A stretch of 64,000 nt of DNA from Diphasiastrum complanatum (Eukaryota; Streptophyta; Lycopodiopsida; Lycopodiales; Lycopodiaceae), in contig CM055098.1 of NCBI GenBank assembly GCA_029204225.1, positions 21,889,367 through 21,953,366 on the forward strand, read 5' to 3'. Below, one piece after another: positions 12,240 to 22,301 of this stretch. Below the pieces are notes generated by a model. The model was not told the origin of the DNA. It was given only the letters and a program-made list of their open reading frames with translations, and searched no databases. Made by a program: the position numbers and the translations under genes. Numbering within the stretch: the stretch's first letter is position 1; the number at the start of each line of letters is the position of its first letter.

Positions 12240-13009
12240 TACGTTGCCTTCTACAAGGCCTTACATTAAATTTAAAAACCTCTACTCATCATTACTTCCT
12301 CCCTCCTCGCCTCCTTTGTCTTGTAGGCGTACGTTGGTGTCCACATCTTCAAACTCCCCTTCGCTCTCATTCACGTTCTCTTCCACATTTTGCTCTTCAA
12401 AATTTTCCACATTTTCTTCCACATCACAAACGCTTGAAGTTGTAGATCCTCTCTACAAAATAGAATCAAAGATTCAATAATTGAGACTAAACTTAATTGT
12501 AAACCACAAAGTAAACAATCACAAAACAATAAAGGTTGAGAGTTTACAATTGGAAACAATCCATGGGATTCCATAAAAGCCTTAAGGTCGGCATATCCAT
12601 GATCGTAACCTTGTTTGTACTCCGCGAAAGTCATGTGTCTTCCAAAATCACTAAGCTACATTCAACAAAAAAACATAGTTTAGCAATAAAAAACATTAAC
12701 AATCTCACTACAAAAATAGAATCATAGTAAAAAATATTGCATTTACAAATTGGGCCTCTAGATTGCCCCTTCCTCCCGATCCCAAGTGACTTTGGCCATG
12801 TTTTAAGAGCTTCTCGGTGGCGGCCCTATGTTGTTGTTCATACTTTTGGGGATTGTTTTGCAACAATTCTCATTTCACCTTCCTCCAATCCCTTTTGGAG
12901 CACCATCCAGGCTTCGTGGGATTTTGGGAATTTCTCACGGCTCTTCTCATCAATTGCCTTATGTTTCGAATCCAAAGGCACATTGAATTTAAGGCCCAAG
13001 TCCTACTAA
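12240..13009 (-). pseudogene. Possible multi-exon transposon gene, copy A, unrecognised
   Basis: Minus-strand blocks conserved with copy B include KHGQSHLGSGGRGNLEAQF (12750-12830), MTFAEYKQGYDHGYADLKAF (12634-12570) and a third block near 12450-12240. AT-rich spacers with plausible splice signals lie between them. The first block in this copy is broken by a stop. Its KHGQSHLGSGG stretch recalls proteins of plant DNA transposons, but I cannot name a family with confidence. Confidence 0.35.
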
Positions 13010-13394
13010 AAGCATTGGATTGAGGGAATTCAAAAATATAAAGTCTCTATTAATTTGTTTTTGTCTTTGAGCGATTGGGAGGACCAATCTATGATGTAAT
13101 CTTTACCAAAATATAAAACAACTAAATCATGCAAACGAGCATGAACTACATTGCCATGCGTATTTTTTATAACTCCACCACGTGGATTAAGATCATAATA
13201 CACACTACACGATTCCCGGGAAGGGGCATCTTTGGAAGCTTTTCTTCGGATGATTCACCCAAAGAAGATAACACAAGATTTTTGATTCTATCTCTTTGTT
13301 GAGGAGATAGATTCTCAAACCACTCTTGATTATATTCTTCAGGCTCCTCACAAGCTCTTCTCCTAGATTATCCACACCATAGTAAAAATTAAAT

Positions 13395-13600
13395 AAAAAG
13401 ACCTAGCTTTCGCATGGATATTGCGTGGATATCGCGTGGATAATTATCCACGTGTGGATTATCCAAGCAAAATTCGCTTTATCCATGCAAAATCCAGAGA
13501 GTTGAGGCCGTGGATACCACGTGGATAAATGTTTTTTTATATCCACGCAGTATCCATGCAAATAGGTTTCTGGAATTTGCGTGGATAATCCATTCAAAAT
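13395..13600. repeat. Cluster of GTGGATAATCCAC-type palindromic motifs, block 2
   Basis: It has the same motif as block 1, including the perfect 18-bp palindrome CGTGGATAATTATCCACG at 13435-13452. It sits directly before the hairpin at 13628-13648. Confidence 0.75.
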
Positions 13601-13627
13601 TTTTTGTCCAAAAAAAAAACATTTGGC

Positions 13628-13648
13628 GCGAACCAAAATGTGGTTCGC
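13628..13648. repeat. Short hairpin, copy B
   Basis: GCGAACCA and TGGTTCGC flank the loop AAATG. Compared with copy A, both arms changed so that pairing is kept. Confidence 0.85.
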
Positions 13649-14834
13649 TCCGAAACTAGAGGTGACTTTCTATTTTTGTGTTTTGTGAGAGAGAGAAAAA
13701 GAGAGTATAGATGGGAGTGAGAATGAGATGAGGATGAATGTGAGTGAAAAGATTGATAGTGTTTAGGATTTTTAGTTCATTGATGGATGTTAATAGTATG
13801 TGTTTTGTGATCATAAGTTTTAAGATCTTTTTTGTTTCTGATGTAGATTTGGATACAAAAAATGAAAAATGAGCTTTCATTGCAAAGGTTTCAAAGATCA
13901 AGTGCATGCAAAAGGAAAAGCAAAGATTGCAAAACAATGGAGATACAATAGTAAAGGTAAATTCACATTTATTTTGATTCATTTGATATTTAGTTATAAC
14001 TTAATGTGTTATCTATTGATGCATTATATTGTGGTTTCCATTACTTACCATTGTGCTTTCCATTACTTTTTATTGTGCATTCTAGCATGCAAATCATGTG
14101 CTAAAATAGATACATTGCATTGAATTCATCAATGGATACATTTGCATTGCATAGATGTGCATTAAATAGACTATACATTGCATTGAATACATCAATAGAT
14201 ACATTTGCAATCGATAGATGTGCATTCAATGGACTATACATTTGCATTCATGGATTAAAAATATATGCATTCAAAAAATTTGCAAGAATGATGTGATGCC
14301 AAAACATTATATTGATTGATTTAAAAACAAGTACACTGATGAGAGAATAAATTCTCTCTTCCTACATTGCCTTCTACAAGGCCTTACATTTAATTTAGAA
14401 ACCTCTACTCATCATCACTTCCTCCCTCCTTGCCTCCTTCATCTTGTACGTGTACGTTGGTGTCCACATTTATTCAAACTCCCCTTCGCTCTCATTCACG
14501 TACTCCTCCAAGTTCTCTTCCACATTTTCTTCCACATCACGAACACTTGAAGTTGTAGAGCCTCTCTACAAAATAGAATCAAATTTAATTAAATTGAGAT
14601 TAAACCTACTTGTAAACCACAGAGTAAACAATCACAAAACAATAAAGGTTAAGAGTTTACGATTGGAAACAATCCATGGGATTCCATAAAAGCCTTGAGG
14701 CCGGCATATCCATGATCGTAACCTTGCTTGTACTCCACGGCGGTCATGTGTCTTCCAAAATCACCAAGCTACATTCAACATAAAAACATAGTTTAGCAAT
14801 AAAAAACATTAACAATCTCACTACAAAAATAGAA

Positions 14835-15104
14835 TCATATAAAAAATATTGCACTTACAAATTGGGCCTCTAGATTGCCCCTTCCTCCCGATCCCAAATG
14901 ACTTTGGCCATGTTTTAAGAGCTTCTTGCCGGTGGCCCTACGTTGTTGTTCATACTTTTGAGGATTGTTTTGCAACAATTCCCTTTTCACCTTCCTCCAG
15001 TCCCTTTTGGAGCACCATCCAGGCTTCGTGGGATTCTTGGGATTCCTCACGACTCTTCTCATCAATTGCCTTTTGTTTCTAATCCAAAGGCACATTGTAT
15101 TCAA
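14835..15104 (-). CDS. Basic 89-codon frame, first exon of the repeated unit (copy B), unrecognised
   Basis: The frame is open for 89 codons and rich in Arg, Lys and Gln. It has PGWCSKRDWRKVKRELLQNN in the middle and KHGQSHLGSGG near the end. The same text occurs in copy A with a stop, so this copy is the better preserved. The frame may continue through introns into MTFAEYKQG-like blocks near 14740 and 14560. A role in a DNA transposon is possible because of the flanking palindromic motif clusters; this is inference. No domain is identified. Confidence 0.35.
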   Translation of the reverse strand: MNTMCLWIRNKRQLMRRVVRNPKNPTKPGWCSKRDWRKVKRELLQNNPQKYEQQRRATGKKLLKHGQSHLGSGGRGNLEAQFVSAIFFI

Positions 15105-15566
15105 GATAAGATGATGTGAAATCTACTTACAATCAAATCTTGCCAATTTTGGCTATTTTTGGACAAAAACATGACTTTATCTCCCTCACACTTTTTTGAT
15201 GTACTTTCAAGACCTATAAAACAAGTTTAGAGGACTTGATTTTAGCCTAGATTAATTAGATCTCATGACCTTATGTCGAATCTAATCAATGGCACTCAAT
15301 CTTGGTAGCTTATCTTAAGATTTCCACCAAAATTACATCAAAAGCTCACAAATCGAATTTCTTTCAATCAAATGAATACCATGCATTAAATGCAGGTTCA
15401 GAGGTGCCCACACGTGGACAGTACGGATTTGGACCCCTACCAAGTTTGGGATCAAATCTCCTCACCAAAATCAAGATTCTAGCTTGCCCTCTCAATACTA
15501 GTTTTTAGCACCAAAACTTGCTAAAAATGGATTCGCATTTGATCAATGGCTTATGCTCTTGTACTT

Positions 15567-15579
15567 GGCTCTGATACCA
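15567..15579 (-). promoter_or_regulatory. Copia primer-binding site (tRNA-iMet type)
   Basis: The minus strand reads TGGTATCAGAGCC directly after an LTR-type CA end. This is the usual primer site of plant copia elements, matched to the initiator methionine tRNA. Confidence 0.8.
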
Positions 15580-16290
15580 TGTGAAAGTACTGTACTTTAG
15601 GACCATAAATGGGTCTAAAAAAGATCCACAAGAGTGATTGGATGTCTGCTTAACAATCTATTAAAAAACTAGGCATCAAAAAGTTGATCTAGATTGGCAC
15701 TGTTGACAAACAACAAGCATTAACAATAAAAAACGTTGATCAACATTGACATCCGAGCCCACACGTGTGTAATACAGGCTGTAGTACGACCTTTAACCTG
15801 AGAAACAAGTAGAAATTGATTTGGTTTCATTTGGATCCCAAAAACTCAATGTACATAGTGAACTAGCTTGAGATTGCCAATGAGCTACAAAAATTTTCTA
15901 TCTTCTCACTATGGAGAGAGGGAATACATAGCAAATTCGACTTCCTTCTTGAAGTTAGGTGGATTTCCAACATGTAATAAGGAAGTAAACTCACTCTTCT
16001 TGCCCTAAAATGAAACCCTAGCCTAGATCCTAGACTTATGCTTGGTAGGTAGCTAGTTGGTCAAATTTTCACCTTAGACTTAGGTGTAGGTCCTATAATG
16101 TAGGGATGACCACCAAGTAGACATGACCAACTCTCTTTACTTGACCTAACCTACATTAGGAGTGGGTTGCCACGTGGCATTTTGGCCATACATGTGTGGA
16201 ACCCAATTATGTACAAAATTTACACCATTCTTCATGGATTTTGACCAAGCTAGATTTGCCAATTTTTGGCAATTCTTCACAATTTTCACA
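15580..16290 (-). repeat. Copia 5' LTR, element otherwise truncated
   Basis: It starts TGTGAAAG right next to the primer site and probably ends in a TTCACA near 16281-16290. The last part (AAGCTAGATTTGCCAATTT) resembles the end of the 820-bp LTRs at 40782 and 45059. No matching second LTR is seen. The leader to the left (15110-15566) is the only internal sequence left before the duplicated unit begins. Confidence 0.6.
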
Positions 16291-19250
16291 CCATGTACTA
16301 TCTAATCTCCATCAAGTATTAATGACCTACTAGTATCTTTCTTAGAATCTATCCACTTGTAGTGCAACTAGACTCCAACTAGTTGTAACCAACAAACTAC
16401 ATCCTACTTATTAAAGAATGAAGGATAAACACCAACATGTGATGGCAAACTAGAGTTCATGAACCATGCATTTCAACCTAAGCACTCCTTGAGTGCCAAT
16501 TGTTACTCTTTGAGTAACCATCTCCATCCATGTTGGCTCAGAAATACTAGGCAAACCGGATCGGCATCATCTGCCATGATACACTCCATGCCATAGAATA
16601 TGTACCATCTATCATTATACACTCCATGCTACTTACTTCCAAGTAGGTTTTATGCATACAAATTTCACCACAAAAGAATGAAGCACTAGAAAGTAGGAGA
16701 TTATTACCTATATATCATATGACATATCAAGCCTGAGTATCGGTAGCATTTTATTGAGTTCTATAATCCATCATTTAATCACCATGCTCACCTATTGTCT
16801 TCAACTCTAATCATTATTTCACTATGCAAGCCAATCATAAAAGCATTTTTGGTTATTCCGACTCCTAGCAATTGCTTGCTCTCCTTGGCTAAGTGTCACT
16901 ACAAGCTCATCCATGCATCTACATTCATGAGATTCTGAGACCAATGTCTCCCAACTTGATCTTATTGAAGTACATGGCTCCAAGTGACTTCATTATGCTT
17001 CTTCTCGATCTCATCACTTGAAAATTTGCAGCAGACAGGTCCTTGATTGACATATCTTTTGCCTTAGGCCTTTCAATGAAAACTTGTGCCTTTCGACAAT
17101 TTTCGGTGGTTTAAAACTTCATTTAGAGTATTCAAGATTTTCATCAACTGATATTGATTGACATTTGTCGGTCTATCCGAAAATTAGTGTATTTCTACAA
17201 ATCGTGTTGAATCACATGTATTTATGTAGACTCTGTTTAATCCCTTGTATTTTGTAGACTATGCCAAACTCCATGTACATTGTAATAAACTTGAATAATT
17301 CTATAGACTTGAGAAGTCCTCATTAAAAATAGAATTAAGTGAAAATTTAAAAAAAAAAGACTACAAATATGTGATCATGCATCAATTTATGAGTGTGGTT
17401 CACATACTAGATTTGTCTCTTACTTTTATACAAATAAAACACTCTGTTGATAGAATGTTTGAACAATGATTTTTCTTTTTAACTATTCGTGTGAATACTT
17501 TGTACTCTATTCTCTTTATTCTTATAATATATATAGCTCTTTTTTTTTTTTTTTCTATTTTAAGATTAGATGTAATAGCAGCTAGAATATTTTCTGTTTA
17601 TTATTGTAGTTGTAGTTAAATGGCAATGTTAAGTGATCTATTTGCTTTGATTATCTATAAATTGTTATGTATATTTTATATTTTATTTGTTATATCCCCC
17701 AAGTTTCAAGAATTGTAATGTTGGCAATCCTTTCTCACTATTAAATAATTGCAATTTTTGTAATGTGCATGTATTGGCTTGTTTCAATTCTATCTATCTC
17801 TATTTTGTACTCTCTCTTCTGAACTATTCAGTTCTCAAGTAATGAGCTCTATGAGATATTCAGCTCTTGCTCATTTTTTTGTTATGATTTTGTACTTTAT
17901 TATGAATAAAAAAAAGAAAGGCAAAGACTAAGGCTTATAAGCATTTACGATATTTGCAAGTGTCAAAGCCAAGATTGCATATATTCATTGGCCAAAGCAA
18001 AAAATAAATAAATATTAAAAACTACAAAAATAAGTGGTTGAAAGCAAAAAGCACATGATATAAATTAAGTTTTTTGAGCATGACCTATAGGAGTTTTCTC
18101 TTCCATGCATAGATTAAGATTTAAGCTTAGGTCTTCATTGCCACATAACTAAAAAAGATAAGTAGCTCTATTTTTTTTAAAAAATACTATAACTAAAAAA
18201 CTTATAAAACTATGTTCTTATTTTTTGTCAAGAATGAATTGAAACAATATAACATACCAATATTTTTCATTAAATGTAAATGCAAACTTTTTCAAAGTCA
18301 ATGTGAATTATCCCTATGAGAAACACTCTCAATTTCTTGCTCAGAGGCAAAGCACATCTAACTATTTTTTTAAAGTGCAAGAAAATGTGTTTTGGACACA
18401 GTGCACGAGGAGTTCTAGCCCAATAGGCATGTTTCAAAATAGACTTATTCCCTTTTTGGAATGCCAAAATTTATTTCTATAAAAAATAATCATTTTGATT
18501 ATGAAAGAATGCCAATCAGTTGCATATAGCATGAAGTTGATAAAGCATATGCTAGATAGAATATTAGTGCTAGAAATTTATAGGGACATGAAAGTTTCAA
18601 GGGATTAAAAAAGTTAATAAATTCAAATGCAACCAAAAGAATAAAATGCATCACATCTCTATTTGAAATCCCTTCCTACCACTAACAAAAGAGAGGGCCT
18701 ACAAGGTACATTCATGTTATCAGAAACATTTTGATAAACCATTGATATATAACATATCAAGACCATAGTTAATGTCTTGATGACCATTTTCTAAAGCATT
18801 GATTGGACTATCTAAAAGTAAACAAGTCAGTATCCAAAGCCTAACATCTTTGTTTAAATTTTCTATTTTTATATAAAAGTATGAGGTATCACGTCTAATA
18901 GAAGGTGCATATTGCAACTTAAAGTTATATATCTAGACAACGTTTAATAATATTCAGTTTATTTTCAAAAAAGATTCACATGTTCATTTTAAAAAAACTT
19001 CAAAAGCAAAAGTTAAGCATGAATATTGTTCTTTTGAAATATATATAATTTTATCATTATAACAATCTTCATCTACTTATCTTTTCATTAGAATAACAAA
19101 TCTTTTGTAAAGGACACTTAGTAAGAATATAACAATAAACAATAAACTTTCTTATGAGCTTTCAAATATGTCATACATTTGTAAATATTTTCATGTCTTA
19201 TTAAATTTGTGAAGTTTCATGTCACAAAAATAGTTTATCAACTTTCTTGA
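16291..19250. other. AT-rich stretch without recognised features
   Basis: I see no open frame of convincing quality, no transposon domain and no clear repeat pair. A 16-base T run at about 17540 and an AT-rich segment at 17400-19200 are ordinary for plant intergenic DNA. Confidence 0.6.
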
Positions 19251-20485
19251 AAAGAAGAAGGGGGGAGATGACAAGATCACCATTCCCAAATTCCCTGCTG
19301 TTTCTAGCTATCCAAATGTTTTAAAGAATTACAATCCTAACACATTGCCAGAAATTAGATCTTCAGATCTTCAAAAGTAATATCATTTAGCAGCACATCT
19401 GTATGGCTAAATCTCCTGAATCTGGTATGAAAACGAGCAATAAAAAGGTTAGTCACAGACTTCCAAAGAGTAGCATGGCAGTGAAAGAAAAGGTGAGGCA
19501 CATCCTCATCCAAATCTTTGCATTTAGAACAGACATGAGTAGCATCCCCCCCATATAATGAGCCCGAACAGGAAGAGAAAGCTGAAGAATTCTTAGAGAG
19601 AAGACTCTAAATTTGCCTGTCCTAATCTTGTGAGTGCAACGAAGTCTAGTTTTCCAAATGTGAGGGGAATTAGAAAGGTTCCATTTGGCGTTAAACCAAG
19701 AAAAAGTAAAGTTCTCCTCTTTAGTGGCAAAAGAGATGGAAGAGTAAGAGATTTTACCAGCTTTGTCCAAGGCCTTGAGGATCCAGTTCACGTTGTGGTC
19801 CGAGGAAGTAGAGGTAGAAAGAGGGCCAAGATCACCATGTTTAAGGCAAAGGACAAGAAGCTAGTTTCACGGGTAGAAAGGCCAAGCTCAGCCTTGAGGC
19901 GGTTGAGGTTGAGGGAATAAATGGATTCCATGATATGTCCCCAAGTAACAAAGCCCTTTCGAGATAAATTGTGACAAAGTTTGTTCTCAATCAAGGCCAG
20001 AGGTTTTGAATTAATGGTGATGATTTTAGAGAACCGCAAAGGCTCCAACGGAGAGATAGAATTATTGCCAGTCCATAAGGTGAGCTCTCTCATAGTAATG
20101 AGAACTCTGTAGATAGATTTGAACAGTGGAAGGAGAGAGACAGAAAAGGTGAACGAAGAATAGGTGAACTCAAGCTCGGAAGGCAGGAAGAGAAGGGAGA
20201 ATAGCAGTCATCATAAGGGCCCAAGGTTGAGGACAATCAAAATACGCCTGAAGAGGAGAGAAAGGGAGGTGATGGAAGGATCAAGAAGACCAAATCCCCC
20301 AAGCTTCATAGGAGTAGATTATATATCCCAATTCAGAAGACTAGGACGATTATTCCAAAGGAATTAGCAATAGAAAGAGAGTAAGACCGGGGGAGAAACC
20401 AGACGAAGAGGAAGTGAGTAAAATAGGCAGAGATAATGTGTTTGAAAACAATGAGTTTGGCGATGAAAGAGAGATCAGAAAGTCT
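19250..20485 (-). mobile_element. LINE (non-LTR retrotransposon) 3' fragment
   Basis: On the minus strand, frames give the end of a LINE reverse transcriptase ORF. First comes a block like the common KLVVFKHIISAYFTHF stretch after the polymerase domain (20470-20360), then MKLGGFGLLDP (near 20310). Last is a zinc-finger-like end with CSKCKDLDEDVPHLFFHC (near 19520), the zf-RVT pattern. The 5' part is missing and the frame is broken. No poly-A tail is visible at the 19250 side. Confidence 0.75.
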
Positions 20486-20489
20486 GCAA

Positions 20490-21365
20490 GCAGTTGCCTG
20501 AGCCAGATCGCCTCTTTGGTTGCATTTGTGGTAGCTATGTATTCGGATTCCATTGATGATAACGCAAATGAGGTCTATTTTTAGCTGTTCCATGAGATTG
20601 GGCCTTGGTTGTATAAGAATACAAATCCAAAAGTTGATTTTTTGGTGTTGACATCTCCTGCCCAATCTGCATCTGTCTAGTCTTCAAGGATCTTGGCAGT
20701 TTGGCTACCTCCGTAGCAGATGCTAAGAGTTGTCGTTGCTTGGATGTACTTTATGACCTTTGTCAGCGCTTTTCAATGAGCTACGCCTGGATTTCATAGG
20801 AACTGGTTGAGTGTACTAACCGAATATGCAAGGTCTGGTCGCGTGCAGACCATTGCGTACATTAGTGAGCCGGTGAGGATTGAAATGGGTAGCGCTTCAT
20901 CTTCTCCTTTTTTGCCTCAGTTTGAAGAGACTATTCCTTTGATAGCTTTAGTCCAGAGTCGAGTGAAAAGTGACTGGGTTTGCAGTTGGTCGTTCCATAC
21001 TTTTTCAGCACGTTCTTGAGATATTGTTGCTGACTGATAAAGATCAGTCTGCTGGGTCGATCTTGTTGAATTTGAATTCCGAGACAATAGTGGGCTGGAC
21101 CTATGTCATCTTGTATTCTTGGGCCGGTATGCATTTTGTATCCTTCATGAGATTCAAATTATTACTGAATAAGAGTGTATCATCTACGTAGGTGATGATG
21201 ATGAAGTAATCTGATACAGACTTGAAATAGACATTTGAGTCTACTGAGTTTGGAATGAAACCATTCTCTATAAAAAATGTGTTGATCTTCTGGAACCAGG
21301 CTTTGAGTGACTGTTTCAGCCCATAGAGCACCTTGTGGATTTTGCATACAAGGTGCAAGAGTCAT
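20490..21365 (-). pseudogene. Copia reverse transcriptase C-terminal part and RNase H, broken
   Basis: The minus strand has VCKIHKVLYGLKQSLKAWFQ, then YVDDTLLFSNN (the YVDD catalytic motif, near 21190), then YCLGIQIQQDRPSRLIFISQ (near 21080). A shifted frame follows with SLMYAM-like and DADWAGDVNTKKS blocks, and then MESEYIATTNATKEAIWLRQ (20553-20494), the RNase H signature of copia. At least three frame changes and several stops separate the blocks. It is not functional. Confidence 0.85.
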
Positions 21366-21392
21366 TATTGCATCTGAATCTTCAATGTTCGA

Positions 21393-21809
21393 TCATGTTG
21401 GAGTCATCCTCTCCATAAGGTTCTTGAATGTATTGAGATGGCTGGAAATAGTGTCCGCATTAGACATCCTCAAAGTGAAGAATTTATTCCTCAGATGAAG
21501 TTTGGATGTGACATCTCTGATGTCATAAAGAGTAGCTAGGATGTCCCAAGCATCCTTAGTAGTATGTGCAGATCGGATATGACTAATTTGGGAGTCTTTG
21601 ATATTCAAAGTGATTAAGGCAAATGCCTTGCCATCTCGTTGTCTCCATTTGGTGATGCCAGTTGCATCAGCCTCTGGCTTGATTTCAGTACCATCAACAA
21701 TGTCCCACAAGTCCTTGGCTTGTAGAACAACTTTCATCTTGAGCTTCTAGATATGGTAGTTCTCTTCATCGAGCTTGTCAGTCAGAGAAGAACTAGAAGT
21801 AGAGTCCAT
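21393..21809 (-). pseudogene. Copia gag (UBN2 type), start region with a nonsense change
   Basis: The likely start is the ATG at 21809, reading MDSTSSSSLTDKLDEENYHI. A TAG (21747-21749) follows where the family has Trp in NYHIWK. The frame then stays open from 21737 to 21393, with LWDIVDGTEI, KWRQRDGKAFALI and SKLHLRNKFFTLRMSN, as in copia gag. A TGG to TAG change explains the stop. The gag ends just before reverse transcriptase sequence, so its zinc knuckle is lost too. Confidence 0.85.
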
Positions 21810-21947
21810 TCTGGTATTGTAATGACCACTAGGGAAAACCCCTAAGATGAGGATAGGAAAACACGAGAAACTATGGAGCAAAACCAACCAACCAATCCTA
21901 GATCCCTTCTGGAGAATTCTTTTGGATCTAGCCCCCAAGCCATGCCA

Positions 21948-22301
21948 TGTGATAACAAGAGGAGAAGAGCTCTACAGGTAACCTAGACCAAAGTCGTCGA
22001 TGGGAACTCACTACCTCAATATATAGAGAGTAGAATCATGTGCATGAGACCACACAATCCCCATGCAGGTCAACTATAAATAGATCACAACTCTTTATGC
22101 ATACCTCCTGCCTATAACAGTCACATTTACATGCACTACTCCATATGTCTCAATTAGAGTGTCAGGGTCCTCTCAAGGTCAATAGTCACCAACAGGTCTC
22201 GACGTGAAATAAAATCTAGGTGTGACCAATAATCTCAAACCCTGGAGGGCCGGTCCACCATATTAGGACTATTCCATATCTGTAACTCAATATGGCCGTA
22301 A
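21948..22301 (-). repeat. Probable copia 5' LTR, 354 bp
   Basis: Read on the minus strand it starts TGTTACGGCC and ends TTATCACA. The next bases, TGGCATGGCTTGGGGGC, look like a decayed TGGTATCAGAGCTTGG primer site, and the gag start follows 140 bp later. No second copy is found. The purine tract AAGGGAGGAAG just outside the other edge could belong to a neighbouring element. Confidence 0.5.

Larger units (their letters stand above)
11322..13009. repeat. Tandemly duplicated unit, copy A
   Basis: The whole stretch is repeated at 13362-15105 in the same orientation, with differences of a few percent and small indels. It contains part of the palindromic motif cluster, a hairpin at 11553-11573, the block around TTCATTGATGGATG, and minus-strand coding-like blocks near 12240-12460, 12540-12650 and 12750-13009. 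About 350 bp without counterpart separate it from copy B. Confidence 0.85.
13362..15105. repeat. Tandemly duplicated unit, copy B
   Basis: Second copy of the unit at 11322-13009. The shared parts include the motif cluster, hairpin, block around TTCATTGATGGATG, TGCATTCAATGGACTATACA, and the minus-strand coding-like blocks. The copies drift apart after about 15105. Confidence 0.85.
20487..22301 (-). mobile_element. Internally deleted Ty1/copia element
   Basis: In order on the minus strand there is a probable 5' LTR (22301-21948), gag (21809-21393), reverse transcriptase end (about 21360-20935) and RNase H (about 20930-20490). Integrase and protease are missing, so gag is joined almost directly to reverse transcriptase. 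The 3' side stops abruptly at LINE sequence near 20485. Confidence 0.8.

Noticed and set aside
19630-20367. Basic plus-strand frames (for example 19630-19920)
   Set aside because: Shadows of the LINE coding strand, which is minus.
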